A stretch of 64,000 nucleotides of DNA from contig NZ_CP113524.1 in the NCBI RefSeq assembly GCF_026723765.1, positions 62,001 to 126,000 of the forward strand. Reading direction: 5' to 3'. The position numbers were made by a program, and so were the translations under genes. Positions 1 to 9,335 of the stretch are shown in pieces. Every line of letters begins with the position of its first letter. Position 1 is the stretch's first letter. The notes below the pieces were generated by a model. The model was not told the origin of the DNA. It did no database searches and saw nothing but the letters and a program-made list of their open reading frames with translations. The stretch is from Lacrimispora xylanolytica. GTDB taxonomy: Bacteria; Bacillota; Clostridia; Lachnospirales; Lachnospiraceae.

Positions 1-599
1 GTTCTGCGGAAGAAATCAGCCACGTCGTATTTTACACCCATAGCCGCAAAAACGACTGCGAATTTTTCGCTGGAATCCGCATCATCACCTAAGGATGCCT
101 GCTGAACGATCTGAGCCGCCAGTTCATCGTGGGGAAGACCATTACCGGAGAAAATCGGAAGCTTCTGCCCCCGGATTAAGGTCATCAGTCCATCAATGGC
201 CGAGATTCCGGTACGGATATAGTCTCTGGGATATTCTCGGGTTACGGGATTTAAAGGCTTTCCATTGATATCAAGTAAATGGTCGGAGCCGATATCACCA
301 AGTCCGTCGATGGGAACGCCGATTCCATTAAAGGTACGTCCAAGCATATCTTCGGATACGGAAAGCTCCATCGGCCTTCCCGTAAGCCGGGTGTGTACAT
401 TTCTTAGTGCCAGTCCATCGGTGCCCTCAAATACCTGAATGATGGCCTTATCCTCATATACCTCAATAATTCTTCCAAGCTTTTTTGTCTTGCCGGCCAC
501 GGTCATTTCCACAATTTCATCAAAAGCAGCATTCTGGACGCCTTCCAATACGACCAGGGGGCCGTTGATGGCACTTAAGCCTAAATATTCGATTGCCAT
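1..599 (-). CDS. ntpB: V/A-type ATP synthase subunit B (3' end outside window)
   Basis: This is the N-terminal 199 codons of the non-catalytic nucleotide-binding B subunit of the V1/A1 head, which alternates with subunit A in the hexamer. The start (MAIEYLGLSAINGPLVVLEG) and the following VYEDKAIIQVFEGTDGL stretch are typical of the beta-barrel domain of the family. The ATG at 599 follows a GGAGGCAG ribosome site and lies 14 bases after the stop of subunit A, so the two are cotranscribed. The rest of the gene, and probably subunit D, lie to the left of the window. Identification is confident; only the truncation limits it. Confidence 0.95.
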   Translation of the reverse strand, partial: MAIEYLGLSAINGPLVVLEGVQNAAFDEIVEMTVAGKTKKLGRIIEVYEDKAIIQVFEGTDGLALRNVHTRLTGRPMELSVSEDMLGRTFNGIGVPIDGLGDIGSDHLLDINGKPLNPVTREYPRDYIRTGISAIDGLMTLIRGQKLPIFSGNGLPHDELAAQIVQQASLGDDADSSEKFAVVFAAMGVKYDVADFFRR

Positions 600-613
600 A
601 ATCTGCCTCCTTT

Positions 614-2380
614 CTAAGCGTTTCGTTCAATGACGGAATCATAAAAGGCATCAACCTGCTTTTTATAGTCATCAAATAAATCCAGCCGGTCATTGGGGAC
701 GTCGTATTTTAAGGAAATAATCTTATCGAAAATGGGATCCTCCCTTAATACAGACATAGGCATTCCCATGGAGATCAGGGAACGTGATTTCTTATATAGA
801 TACAGGATTAAATCCATCATTAAAAACTGTTTTTCCATGGGGACACAGGTATCCTCTTTATGAAATGCGTTTTGCTGAAGGAAACCAATGCGGATGACCT
901 TTGCTATTTCAAGAATCAGCTTTTGGTCATCGGGCAGCATATCTCCGCCGATGAGCTTTACGATTTCCATCAGGCTGCTTTCCTGAGTCAGTATGAATAC
1001 GAGACGGTTTCTGTAGTCCACAAATCGTTTATCCACGTAGTCCACGTACCATGGGGCTAAATCGGTTAAATATTCTGAATAGCTGCTAAGCCAGTGAATG
1101 GCAGGGAAATGGCGTTCGTTTGCAAGGTTACGGTCAAGGCCCCAGAAGCAGCGGACGAAACGCTTGGTGTTCTGGGTGACAGGCTCAGAGAAGTCGCCGC
1201 CCTGTGGGGAAACTGCTCCGATGATGGTAACAGAACCTTCCGTGCCGTTTAAGTTCTGAATCATGCCGGCTCTTTCATAAAAGGCAGATAAGCGGGAAGC
1301 CAGGTAAGCCGGGAAGCCCTCCTCAGCTGGCATTTCCTCAAGACGTCCGGATAACTCTCTGAGCGCCTCGGCCCAACGAGAGGTGGAATCCGCCATAATG
1401 GCAACATGGTATCCCATATCTCTATAATATTCTGCCAGGGTAAGACCGGAGTAAAGGCTGGCCTCTCTGGCGGCCACGGGCATATTGGAGGTATTGGCAA
1501 TGAGCGTGGTACGGTCCATTAGTGGATTGCCGGAACGGGGATCCACTAGCTCTGAGAACTCCTCCAGAACCTGAGTCATCTCATTGCCGCGCTCGCCGCA
1601 GCCGATATAGATGATGATATCCGCGTCAGACCATTTGGCGATCTGGTGCTGAGTCATAGTCTTACCGGTTCCAAATCCACCAGGAATACAGGCAGTGCCT
1701 CCCTTTGCCAGAGGGAAGAGAGTATCAATGATTCTCTGTCCGGTAATCAGGGGCTTGGCAGCAGGGTAACGCTTTAGAGTTGGCCTTGGAATCCGGATAG
1801 GCCATTTCTGGGTCATGGTAAGTTCCTTTACGGTCCCGTCTGCCAGCTTAAGGGTAAGAATTGGCTGGTCAATGGTGTAGGAACCATCTGGGACCACGCT
1901 CTCTACAAAGCCCTCCATATCCGGTGGAATCATGACCTTATGGGTAATGGCCGGAGTTTCCGGTACCTCTGCAATAATAGAGCCAGGGAAAAGATGATCC
2001 CCCCTCTTAACGGTGATATGAGTATCCCACAGCTTCTTCGTATCAAGGGAATCGACCTGAATCCCCCGGTCAATATATGGGCCGCCTGTTTTGGCGATTT
2101 CCCTTAAGGGACGTTCAATTCCGTCAAATATGTTATTTAAGATACCAGGGGCCAGGGTAACGGACACAGGAAGTCCGGTTGAAATGACGGCTTCTCCCGG
2201 TTTTAATCCGCTGGTTTCCTCGTATACCTGAATGGTGGTCCGCCGGTCCGTAAGGCCGATGATCTCGCCCACCAGATGGTCTTTTCCTACGTAAACCATT
2301 TCATTCATTTTAAACCCGGTATCACCCTTTAAATAGATGACAGGGCCGTTGATACCGGAGATTTTACCTGTACTAGTCAT
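614..2380 (-). CDS. ntpA: V/A-type ATP synthase catalytic subunit A
   Basis: Catalytic subunit of the rotary V/A-type ATPase, 588 aa, the normal family length. The N-terminal barrel domain ([18 protein letters not shown]) is followed by the bulge domain, a P-loop GGFGTGKT near residues 233-240, and the [14 protein letters not shown] segment typical of A subunits. An in-frame GTG at 2389 is possible, but GGGAGGTGA is placed correctly for the ATG at 2380, which gives the usual MTSTGKI start. The start overlaps the end of subunit E by 8 bases. The operon gives the membrane ion-translocating V/A complex, working either as ATPase pump or synthase. Confidence 0.97.
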   Translation of the reverse strand: MTSTGKISGINGPVIYLKGDTGFKMNEMVYVGKDHLVGEIIGLTDRRTTIQVYEETSGLKPGEAVISTGLPVSVTLAPGILNNIFDGIERPLREIAKTGGPYIDRGIQVDSLDTKKLWDTHITVKRGDHLFPGSIIAEVPETPAITHKVMIPPDMEGFVESVVPDGSYTIDQPILTLKLADGTVKELTMTQKWPIRIPRPTLKRYPAAKPLITGQRIIDTLFPLAKGGTACIPGGFGTGKTMTQHQIAKWSDADIIIYIGCGERGNEMTQVLEEFSELVDPRSGNPLMDRTTLIANTSNMPVAAREASLYSGLTLAEYYRDMGYHVAIMADSTSRWAEALRELSGRLEEMPAEEGFPAYLASRLSAFYERAGMIQNLNGTEGSVTIIGAVSPQGGDFSEPVTQNTKRFVRCFWGLDRNLANERHFPAIHWLSSYSEYLTDLAPWYVDYVDKRFVDYRNRLVFILTQESSLMEIVKLIGGDMLPDDQKLILEIAKVIRIGFLQQNAFHKEDTCVPMEKQFLMMDLILYLYKKSRSLISMGMPMSVLREDPIFDKIISLKYDVPNDRLDLFDDYKKQVDAFYDSVIERNA

Positions 2381-2975
2381 TGGCCTCACCTCCCATAATA
2401 TCCTTTATATCAAAGCGGAAGTCACGCTTCGCTTCGGAAAGCTTGGTCTGGAACGAATTATCGATTAAAATATGTCTTGATGGGATAACGGCCCGGATAC
2501 CGCCCATAAAGGAGTATTCACTCACTAAAAGCTCCGCACTTTGGGGAATGCTTAAATCCTTAAGCTTTTCCTCATCCTGAGGATCAATGTAGATTGTGAT
2601 AAAGTCTTTATCAGCCAGCTCTAAGGCTTTTCGCGCCTGATTATTTAGTAGCGCTTTATATTCCGGGGTCTTCCTATATTCTGTGAGCCGGTCTAAAAGT
2701 TCCTGAAACAGCTTTTCCTTTAGTTCGTCCTGCTTCTTTCCGAATTCCCGTCTGATATTAATCTGTTCCAGTGACAGCTTTTTGTTGGTTTCCCGCTCGA
2801 TCTGCTTTTTCTCCAATTCCACCTGCTGTTCGGCCCGCCGGATGGCGTTTTGCTGATGCTCTGTAAAGGCCTCTTCCAGAGCGGCAGTATATTCATCAAG
2901 CATCTTCGCACTTCGGGATCTGGCATCTTCCATACAAAACTCCAGAAAATGCTGTAGTTTTTCCTCAGTTGTCAA
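2373..2975 (-). CDS. ntpE: V/A-type ATP synthase subunit E (peripheral stalk)
   Basis: About 200 aa peripheral stalk subunit. The N-terminal half is a long charged coiled coil (AEQQVELEKKQIERETNKK region) and the C-terminal half is the globular domain that contacts the A/B head, ending with ILIDNSFQTKLSE and a short tail. A GTG at 2984 is in frame, but AGAGGTGG precedes the TTG at 2975 at a normal distance and the GTG lies inside that ribosome site, so TTG is preferred. It pairs with the small G/H subunit at the head of the operon to form the stator. Confidence 0.93.
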   Translation of the reverse strand: MTTEEKLQHFLEFCMEDARSRSAKMLDEYTAALEEAFTEHQQNAIRRAEQQVELEKKQIERETNKKLSLEQINIRREFGKKQDELKEKLFQELLDRLTEYRKTPEYKALLNNQARKALELADKDFITIYIDPQDEEKLKDLSIPQSAELLVSEYSFMGGIRAVIPSRHILIDNSFQTKLSEAKRDFRFDIKDIMGGEAND

Positions 2976-2991
2976 GATGACCACCTCTTTC

Positions 2992-3300
2992 TTATAGTTT
3001 TAATCCGATAGCTTGGTTTACATAATCTGTGATAAAGTTGGGCTTGCGGCCGGTACCGTGGCGGTCAGGAATTTCAATGATCAGAGGCAGTTTCCGGTTT
3101 AATTTCACATCGTCAATGATGTCAGGAAACTCCCTGCCGAATTTTTCCGTCAGGAGTATGATCCCGATTTCCTTATCGGCCAGTACTTTATCCAGTTCAT
3201 TTTTAAGCTCAGCTTTTTCATGTACGACAGCTCCTTCCACTCCTGCCAGCCGCATGCCGGCCCAGGTGTCTAAGTTGTCGCTGATTAAGTACATTTTCAT
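2992..3300 (-). CDS. V/A-type ATP synthase subunit F
   Basis: Small central-stalk regulatory subunit, 102 aa. MKMYLISDNLDTWAGMRLAGVEG and the later GIILLTEKFGREFPDI match the Rossmann-like F subunit, which binds the D subunit rotor. An upstream in-frame start at 3351 would overlap the K gene by nearly 50 bases and gives an atypical N-terminus, so the ATG at 3300 is chosen; it follows the K stop by two bases. Gene letters for this subunit differ between organisms (F, or ntpG in Enterococcus), so no symbol is given. Confidence 0.9.
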   Translation of the reverse strand: MKMYLISDNLDTWAGMRLAGVEGAVVHEKAELKNELDKVLADKEIGIILLTEKFGREFPDIIDDVKLNRKLPLIIEIPDRHGTGRKPNFITDYVNQAIGLKL

Positions 3301-3302
3301 GA

Positions 3303-3740
3303 TTAAAGCTTTCCAAGGATCATGAAGGAAATGATCAGACCGTAAAGACAAACACCTTCGGCAAGACCTACGAAGATGAGTGATTTACCTAAAATAGTAC
3401 TGTCTTCGCTGATGGCACCAAGTGCAGCACTGGCTGCAGCAGATACGGCAATACCACCACCCACACAGGCAAGACCAGTAGAAAGGGCAGCAGCCAGATA
3501 ACCCATGCCAGCAACACCGGCAGTGGCTCCTGTGGCAGCAGCGGCTGCGGAAGCTTCCGCCTGGCCCTGGAACATTAAAACACTGGAAACGATGAGAGTG
3601 CCGAAGAATAAGAGTACATTGACGGATAATGCTGTTTTATAGCGTCCTTTTGTTTTTTCACCCATGGCGAATACAAAGAGGGGAAGAGCGATGCTTAAGG
3701 TTAATGCAATAGCTAAGGTAATTTTTACTAATATAGACAT
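3303..3740 (-). CDS. ntpK: V/A-type ATP synthase subunit K (membrane ring proteolipid)
   Basis: Rotor ring subunit of 145 aa. Hydrophobic helices lie near residues 4-26, 38-57, 76-108 and 119-143. The last carries VGLAEGVCLYGL, with Glu128 as the ion-binding carboxylate. The Gln residue that ligates Na+ in the middle of the Enterococcus hirae NtpK hairpin is not visible at the matching place, where the sequence reads GIAVSAAASAA, so H+ rather than Na+ coupling is possible; this is inference from motif alignment by eye. A strong AGGAGGTACC ribosome site precedes the ATG. Confidence 0.93.
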   Translation of the reverse strand: MSILVKITLAIALTLSIALPLFVFAMGEKTKGRYKTALSVNVLLFFGTLIVSSVLMFQGQAEASAAAAATGATAGVAGMGYLAAALSTGLACVGGGIAVSAAASAALGAISEDSTILGKSLIFVGLAEGVCLYGLIISFMILGKL

Positions 3741-3764
3741 AATAGGTACCTCCTGATATGTTTT

Positions 3765-5693
3765 TTATATTTTTTTTCCGTATGGCTTAAATGCGCGGCC
3801 GGTTCCCCGGTAAAAGCGGCTGAATAATTCATAATATTCCAAACGCAGCACCTGGATACCAACAATCAGTCCCTCCATGCCGCAGACGAATAGATTGCCC
3901 AAAACCACAACGAGCCAGTTTACAGTTCCGGCTTCATGGCCGGAGAGCATTAGTACCACTTCCATCATGGCCGCATGACTGACGGCAAAAGCCCCCACAC
4001 GGACAAAGGATAGTGTATTGGAAAAATAGCTTAAAAGCACTTCAAAGAGTTCAAAAAAGCCCTGAACTACAAACATGCCCTTTTCCTTAGGCATAATCCT
4101 TGACTTTCGCTCCACCAGATGGGTAAGAGGTTCCTTAAAGAACATGATGACAAGGGGAAGACCGAACATAATGACCAGTAAAGCAGAAGCTGGTATGGGG
4201 TTCTCGGTCATATAAAGTACAATTGTGAGCACCAGACCGGCATAAAATACAAATCCAGCCAGGCCATTGGTATCAAAAAAGGTTCGTTCCGGGTCTCTGG
4301 AACGGTAGCTGTTTATGATGTTTAGAATCATGGTAAGGAGTATAATTCCCATACCTAATAAGACTGCAACGATAAATACAGTGTTCAGACGTCCGATAAA
4401 CGGAAGGTTCGTCATATGCTGCATGGGTCTTAGCCACACCGGATGGATGATATCTTCAAATCCGAAGATACTTCCAAACAGGAACCCGAATATGGTGGAG
4501 AAGAATCCGCAGCAGGAGACGATGGCTCCCAGGCTTAATTTCTTCATCCGGTAGAGGAGAAAGCCTCCGATTAATAGGCATAGTCCCTGTCCCACATCTC
4601 CAAACATGAAACCAAAGAGGAAGGAATAGGTGAGACCGATTAATATAGTAGGATCAATCTCATTATAGGCAGGAAGCCCATACATCCGGATAAACAGCTC
4701 AAAGGGCTTAAACAGTCCGGGATTTAAAAGCTTTGTGGGAGGACGGCTGATGATATTTTCATGGTTCTCCTCAACGATGCAAAAGGTCTTTTCATCCTCG
4801 GAAATGTCATTTTGAAAGGAATCGGCATCCCGGTGGCTCATCCAACCGCAAAGAATATAAAAGGTATTCCTGCTCTGTCTCGTACAGGCCGCTAATTTTC
4901 TTACATTAAAGTTGGTTGAAAAGCTTTCCAGCCGGTCTCTGGCGGATAGAAGATCATCCCGCTTAGATTCCAGAAAGGTTGAAAGCTGCTTTCTTAAATC
5001 ATTAATCTCCAATTGGACTGTCTTCATATTATCTTCCAGTGTTTTGGTCGCCTCAAAGGGGGTACCCTTATACTCGTCCGGAACGGTAATCTGTTCGAAA
5101 TGCATGGAAGCATAAATAGCATCAATCCGGTTTGAAATCGTATCCGGTACAAAATAGACCAACCAGACATATTCATCATCTTCTCTGCATTTGTATAAAA
5201 CCGTATCAATGGTATCGTACACATAATCCTCAAACTTATGGTAATACTCGTGTGAAATGCGGCCAAAGCGGAATTTGATGTACTTAAAATGAAGGATGGA
5301 GCTTAAGTCGTAATTCAGTGCGGTAAATGGAAGAATCCGTTGCAGTGATTCCTTTAAAGAATCCCGCTTGGCTAACAAGGTCTCTTCTCTGGCTTTTAAT
5401 TCTTCTGTTTCGTTCCCAATCGCTTCAATGATATCAGCTGCCTGAGAAACGGTCATTTTTTTGTGGCCCGTCTGTTCTCCGTCTGGAGAGAGAAGCTGGG
5501 AAAGCTCTTCGGCTCGCTGACTGATATCCTTGTATGGATTGGTCTCAACAAAAGGCCTTAAGTCTTGCACCGTTTTAAGTTCTGACAAGGCATTTTCCAG
5601 ATGGATCTCATATTTGGATAGGTAGGTGTCTACTACCCGGTCGATATCCTCCTTGGGCCCGGTGATACTTAAGAATTTCATCTTTTCTATCAC
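3765..5693 (-). CDS. ntpI: V/A-type ATP synthase subunit I (membrane subunit a)
   Basis: The 642-aa stator membrane subunit that forms the ion half-channels against the K ring. The first 330 or so residues are cytosolic and coiled-coil rich; the rest holds about seven or eight transmembrane helices, including the family signature stretches GFMFGDVGQGL and SFVRVGAFAVSHAAM. The start is a GTG with an AGGGGG ribosome site at a slightly long distance (11 bases). It sits 17 bases after subunit C and 24 bases before the K start. Confidence 0.95.
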   Translation of the reverse strand: MIEKMKFLSITGPKEDIDRVVDTYLSKYEIHLENALSELKTVQDLRPFVETNPYKDISQRAEELSQLLSPDGEQTGHKKMTVSQAADIIEAIGNETEELKAREETLLAKRDSLKESLQRILPFTALNYDLSSILHFKYIKFRFGRISHEYYHKFEDYVYDTIDTVLYKCREDDEYVWLVYFVPDTISNRIDAIYASMHFEQITVPDEYKGTPFEATKTLEDNMKTVQLEINDLRKQLSTFLESKRDDLLSARDRLESFSTNFNVRKLAACTRQSRNTFYILCGWMSHRDADSFQNDISEDEKTFCIVEENHENIISRPPTKLLNPGLFKPFELFIRMYGLPAYNEIDPTILIGLTYSFLFGFMFGDVGQGLCLLIGGFLLYRMKKLSLGAIVSCCGFFSTIFGFLFGSIFGFEDIIHPVWLRPMQHMTNLPFIGRLNTVFIVAVLLGMGIILLTMILNIINSYRSRDPERTFFDTNGLAGFVFYAGLVLTIVLYMTENPIPASALLVIMFGLPLVIMFFKEPLTHLVERKSRIMPKEKGMFVVQGFFELFEVLLSYFSNTLSFVRVGAFAVSHAAMMEVVLMLSGHEAGTVNWLVVVLGNLFVCGMEGLIVGIQVLRLEYYELFSRFYRGTGRAFKPYGKKI

Positions 5694-5710
5694 AGAAAAT
5701 GCAACCCCCT

Positions 5711-6757
5711 TTACTGGTTTTCCACATAGGAGATAATTTCATCCGGACTTAGACGGTACCGGATGCTCTCTATGAGGGTAATAACTTTTTGAATCTCGGC
5801 CTCTTTAAAATAGAGGTAAGAATTCAGTGTTGCAATGGAGTACGGATTTTGCTGGCTGGTGGAACGGTAGATCTTGTCAAGTACCTCCTTTGTAAGCTTT
5901 TCCAGATCCGGCAAATCGAAAACCTCTATATCCGCTTTCCGGCCATAGTAGGTGGTTTTAAGCACCCCGTAGAATTCTTCTATGGAACCGGCCTCTGCCA
6001 TTTTTGTAATCTGCTCCTTGTTTAGATGATAATTGGTGGGAATGAGAAGGGAATAAATGTCCGTAGATTGTAGATTGTAGTACTTTTTGGAGCGATAAAT
6101 CCACTGGATATTAAGCAGGTCCAGCTTGCTGCCAAAGCAGCGGGAGAGCAGTTCTTTTTCTTCCTTCTTTAAATGTTTCCCCATAACCTTCCAAATCGAC
6201 TTAAAATACAAAAGATCCAGATGGACCTCATAATCAAATAAGGTAGGTTCCCTTGTATCTGACAATCCTTGGAGAAAGTCATAATAAATAGAGCCTTCCA
6301 GGTTTGATAAGAAGTCAGAAAGACTTCTGGATGCGGACAGTTTCATTAAGTCCAGCTTGGAATGAAGCTTGAAAAAATCCTCAAAAACAGAAAGATCGAT
6401 ATCCACATGATTGTTTCCAATGGCGTTACGCAGACTTTTTTTCAGAATATCGATTTCAAAGTGCATAAAATAAAGATCAAGAAACTTTCGTTGGTTCAAG
6501 TTTGCAAATCGGTATAGCTTGGCAAAATCCTTGTAAAGGGAAAGGATCAGTTTTTGCTCAATGGCACCCCGGTGCAGACTGGTGCCTTCCAGGTCCGTAA
6601 AAAGACCTTCATAGGCTTTTAAGTGGCTTAAGTAATCCACAGCCTCGGCAACCGTTGACAGCCCGGCCATTTCTCGAAACTGATTCTCTGAGATCAGATG
6701 GCTTTCCATCGCCCTTACTTTGGTGGTAATGCCGCTGTAGGACAGCAGGTCCCCCAT
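5711..6757 (-). CDS. ntpC: V/A-type ATP synthase subunit C (d-type socket subunit)
   Basis: A 348-aa soluble, all-helical protein that links the central rotor shaft to the membrane K ring. The MGDLLSYSGITTKVRAMES start and the repeated LDLYFMHFEIDILK-type helices match the vATP-synt_AC39 family, and the length is normal. It begins 4 bases after the stop of the small G/H gene and is followed closely by subunit I, in the usual clostridial order. Confidence 0.94.
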   Translation of the reverse strand: MGDLLSYSGITTKVRAMESHLISENQFREMAGLSTVAEAVDYLSHLKAYEGLFTDLEGTSLHRGAIEQKLILSLYKDFAKLYRFANLNQRKFLDLYFMHFEIDILKKSLRNAIGNNHVDIDLSVFEDFFKLHSKLDLMKLSASRSLSDFLSNLEGSIYYDFLQGLSDTREPTLFDYEVHLDLLYFKSIWKVMGKHLKKEEKELLSRCFGSKLDLLNIQWIYRSKKYYNLQSTDIYSLLIPTNYHLNKEQITKMAEAGSIEEFYGVLKTTYYGRKADIEVFDLPDLEKLTKEVLDKIYRSTSQQNPYSIATLNSYLYFKEAEIQKVITLIESIRYRLSPDEIISYVENQ

Positions 6758-6761
6758 GAAA

Positions 6762-7073
6762 TCACTCCTTTATCATAGTTTGAAATAAATCCTCCACATA
6801 CTGGCTGTGCTGCTCTTCAAAATGGGTTTCCAGCGTGGTCAGGATTCGTTTTGAATCACTTAGCTGCTTTTCAAGCTGTCGGTTCATCTCGACTTCCAGC
6901 TGGTTCCGCAGTGCTTCAATCTTTTTATTTGTCTTTTCTTCTAAATCAGAATCGAATGCAGCCGTGCGGTCCTCCATTTCCTTGGCAAATGCTTTTTTTC
7001 GCTCGTTAGCGTTATCCATAATGGAAGTTGCTGCCGATTCGATATCAGATATCTTCTCAATAACCTTATCCAT
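6762..7073 (-). CDS. V/A-type ATP synthase small stalk subunit (G/H-like)
   Basis: First gene of the operon, 103 aa, almost entirely charged heptad-repeat coiled coil (FAKEMEDRTAAFDSDLEEK, LEKQLSDSKRI). Such a short coiled-coil protein at the head of a V/A operon is the partner of subunit E in the peripheral stalk. The ATG has TAAGGAGG 7 bases upstream. Sequence alone is low in information; the call rests mainly on length, coiled coil and position. Confidence 0.85.
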   Translation of the reverse strand: MDKVIEKISDIESAATSIMDNANERKKAFAKEMEDRTAAFDSDLEEKTNKKIEALRNQLEVEMNRQLEKQLSDSKRILTTLETHFEEQHSQYVEDLFQTMIKE

Positions 7074-7127
7074 ACCGTAGCCTCCTTAGTTATGTTTTGT
7101 TGAATAACGTATTGTATATATAATGAT

Positions 7128-7156
7128 ACTATAATTTGAAAAAAATACCATACCAA
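7128..7156 (-). promoter_or_regulatory. Probable promoter of the V/A-ATPase operon
   Basis: Read on the minus strand: TTGGTA at 7156-7151, a 17-base spacer and TATAGT at 7133-7128, about 55 bases before the first ATG at 7073. It is the best sigma-A-like pair in the gap between this operon and the upstream terminator. No operator-like repeat is obvious around it. Confidence 0.5.
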
Positions 7157-7242
7157 ATGTGGGAAAATAGACAATTTTATGAAAATTTAATCAATAAGGA
7201 CAACTTATGCATTACAAAACGCAATTATGCACCATTTATACA

Positions 7243-7281
7243 AAAACGAAGACAGGGAAAGTTTTCCGCTGTCTTCGTTTT
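7243..7281 (-). terminator. Rho-independent terminator after the SH3-domain gene
   Basis: AAAACGAAGACAG pairs perfectly with CTGTCTTCGTTTT, and the loop can extend the stem (GGAAA/TTTCC). On the minus strand it is followed by a T-run, so it ends the 7289-8398 gene and isolates it from the V/A-ATPase operon. Confidence 0.85.
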
Positions 7282-7288
7282 CTCATGT

Positions 7289-8398
7289 TTATTGACCAGC
7301 TTTCTTCGTAGTTTCCGAAGTGGCCGTTGTCTCTTTGGTGTCGGTATCCCCAGTTCCTTCTGATACCGTTAAAAATTCTGTAGCAATGTAAGCTTCTTTA
7401 CCTTCGAACGTGATGACAGTCCATGTGTCATCATATGTCTTTACAAATTCAACCTTAGTACCGGCTGCAAGGCTGCCAAGTTTGGTACCGTCGGTAGAAG
7501 GGGTGGAGCGCACATTCAGCTTGCTTTTTGTGGTATATGTCTTAGGCGCCTCTGTTTCTTCTTCTGTAACCGCCTCGGTGGTCTCCGGGCTGCTGGTGGC
7601 CTCTGTCTCGATTTGGGATGATGTCTCAGTTGGTGCCGGGTTCTGTTTTCCTCCCTTACCGGGAACCAGTTTTACAAAGATTAAAACAAGAACGAGAATC
7701 CCTAAAAATATCAATGCCGGCTTTAATAAGCCGCTGGTATCCGGCGTATTCCTTGAGGAGCGGCGTCTGCTCCGTCCTTTTGGAGTACCTCTTTGAACTT
7801 GTCTTGTTGTGGCTGTCCGATTGGCAGCTTTTCTATCCCCACTACCCTGAGGGTGTGGTCTTTGAGCTTGTCTCTGTCCCTGATGAGCATTGGCTCTTCC
7901 TTGGGTGCCTCTCCCTGCGCTGCTACTGCCGGAGCTGTTTCTTGCAGCACTGCTTCTTACGGCAGCACGATCGCCGGATGCAATGGGAACTGGCTTAAGG
8001 GGAGCGGAGCGCTGTCTGTAAGCAGCATCCTCCGGACTTTCCCTGTGAAATGTATGAGCAAAGGCATGTACTTCCGCTGCCAGAAGCTTTAAGGCTTCTC
8101 CGGCATCATAGGGACTGTCGCTGCCTTCGTGTACGGCTTTGTTGCCGATCATTCGTATTCTGTGATAATGGTCCTTGGAAGTTTGGGAAATCAGACGTCC
8201 TTCAAATAGCTGATCAATGCTGTCCGCTAAATCTCCTTCCACAATCAGGGCTTTTTCTCCTAAATAGTTTACCATATATTCCAGTGTCTGTCGGGCTTTG
8301 ATCATGGACAGATTGAACTGCTGTTGATTCATGAGTATCTCTGTCTCCCTAAGACCCTGCTGGATTCTGATCCAGAAGTTGTTGTCGGTCGTTCCCAT
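7289..8398 (-). CDS. Membrane protein with HEPN/DUF4145-like domain and SH3 domain
   Basis: A 369-aa protein. Residues 1-120 are helical and resemble DUF4145/HEPN-type domains, including MIGNKAVHEGSDSPYDAGEAL. A basic, Ser/Arg/Gln-rich linker follows, then one hydrophobic helix near 215-235 (PALIFLGILVLVLIFV), a Glu/Thr-rich acidic stretch and an SH3b-like domain near 290-345 (KLNVRSTPSTDGTKLGSL). Topology is probably N-in with the SH3b domain outside, where it could bind the wall. The ATG at 8398 has AAGGAGG in front; an upstream in-frame start at 8416 lies inside that site and is not used. Function unknown; the HEPN part is not proof of nuclease activity. Confidence 0.85.
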   Translation of the reverse strand: MGTTDNNFWIRIQQGLRETEILMNQQQFNLSMIKARQTLEYMVNYLGEKALIVEGDLADSIDQLFEGRLISQTSKDHYHRIRMIGNKAVHEGSDSPYDAGEALKLLAAEVHAFAHTFHRESPEDAAYRQRSAPLKPVPIASGDRAAVRSSAARNSSGSSSAGRGTQGRANAHQGQRQAQRPHPQGSGDRKAANRTATTRQVQRGTPKGRSRRRSSRNTPDTSGLLKPALIFLGILVLVLIFVKLVPGKGGKQNPAPTETSSQIETEATSSPETTEAVTEEETEAPKTYTTKSKLNVRSTPSTDGTKLGSLAAGTKVEFVKTYDDTWTVITFEGKEAYIATEFLTVSEGTGDTDTKETTATSETTKKAGQ

Positions 8399-8520
8399 AT
8401 ATTTCCTCCTTTGCAAAAACGGATGTATTCCAATATATAGGTATTATACCTGATTAAAAGGGTTTTGGCACCTTTTATTTTTTTACGATTTTTTTTCTTT
8501 TATTAATTTTTTTCCGTATC

Positions 8521-8550
8521 TTGCACCTGTCCCTTCTAATATGATACAAT
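8521..8550 (+). promoter_or_regulatory. Weak candidate promoter of trmB
   Basis: TTGCAC, an 18-base spacer and TACAAT lie about 60 bases upstream of the trmB start. The -35 match is poor, so this is only the best pair visible in the 210-base divergent gap between the SH3-domain gene and trmB. Confidence 0.35.
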
Positions 8551-8611
8551 CTACCTGCTATGCCAGAATGGATAGATAGAATACGATAGAACTATTTGGA
8601 GGAATTATAAT

Positions 8612-9250
8612 ATGAGGTTACGTCACATACCAGGCTCGGAAAAAGAGATTGCAGCCAGTCCATATGTGGTTCAGAACCCGGAGGAGAAAAAGGGCCGGTG
8701 GAACGAAGTCTTTGGAAATGAGAGGCCCATTGAAATAGAAGTAGGTATGGGGAAGGGCAGATTTATTATGGAACTTGCATCCCTTCATCCAGACATTAAT
8801 TATGTAGGAATTGAACGTTACCCAAGTGTTCTGTTGCGTGGGCTTCAAAAAAGAGAAGGCTTAGAGCTTGATAACATTTTCTTCATGTGCGTGGATGCGA
8901 AGAATCTTATGGATATCTTTGAGCCGGGAGAGGTACAGAAAATCTATCTGAATTTTTCGGATCCATGGCCAAAGGACAGGCATGCTAAGCGCAGGCTTAC
9001 CTCTGAGGAGTTCATGGAAGTCTATGATAAGATTTTAAAGCCAGACGGCGTGGTAGAGTTTAAAACAGACAACAAAGGCCTGTTTGATTACTCTCTGGAA
9101 GCCATTCCAGGGGAGGTGTGGGAGATTAAGGAATTTACCTATGACCTTCACCACAGCGAAATGGGTGAGGGAAATGTAATGACCGAATATGAAGAGAAGT
9201 TTTCCTCAAAAGGAAATCCCATTTATAAGCTGGTCGCAGGAAGAAAATAA
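8612..9250 (+). CDS. trmB: tRNA (guanine-N7-)-methyltransferase
   Basis: Makes m7G46 in tRNA using S-adenosylmethionine. The 212-aa length is normal. The SAM-binding loop IEVGMGKGRFIMELA is near residue 42 and the family signature NFSDPWPKDRHAKRRL near 118-133, with the acid and basic residues expected for this family all present. The ATG follows GGAGGAATTATAAT. It is monocistronic, with a terminator directly after the stop, and lies just upstream of a tRNA gene. Confidence 0.96.
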   Translation: MRLRHIPGSEKEIAASPYVVQNPEEKKGRWNEVFGNERPIEIEVGMGKGRFIMELASLHPDINYVGIERYPSVLLRGLQKREGLELDNIFFMCVDAKNLMDIFEPGEVQKIYLNFSDPWPKDRHAKRRLTSEEFMEVYDKILKPDGVVEFKTDNKGLFDYSLEAIPGEVWEIKEFTYDLHHSEMGEGNVMTEYEEKFSSKGNPIYKLVAGRK

Positions 9251-9260
9251 AAAAATCAGT

Positions 9261-9300
9261 AACCGGTGCCAGTTTTTATGAACAGGGCACCGGTTTTGCA
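9261..9300 (+). terminator. Terminator after trmB
   Basis: AACCGGTGCC (9261-9270) pairs with GGCACCGGTT (9286-9295), a perfect 10-bp stem followed by a short T-rich tail. Confidence 0.75.
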
Positions 9301-9335
9301 TATAATATAGAAAAAGAAGATTCAGGTGAATGGTC

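Noticed and set aside
7410-7998. Plus-strand frames of up to 128 aa opposite the SH3-domain gene
   Set aside because: They mirror the Ser/Arg- and Thr/Glu-rich coding of the real gene and have no ribosome site.
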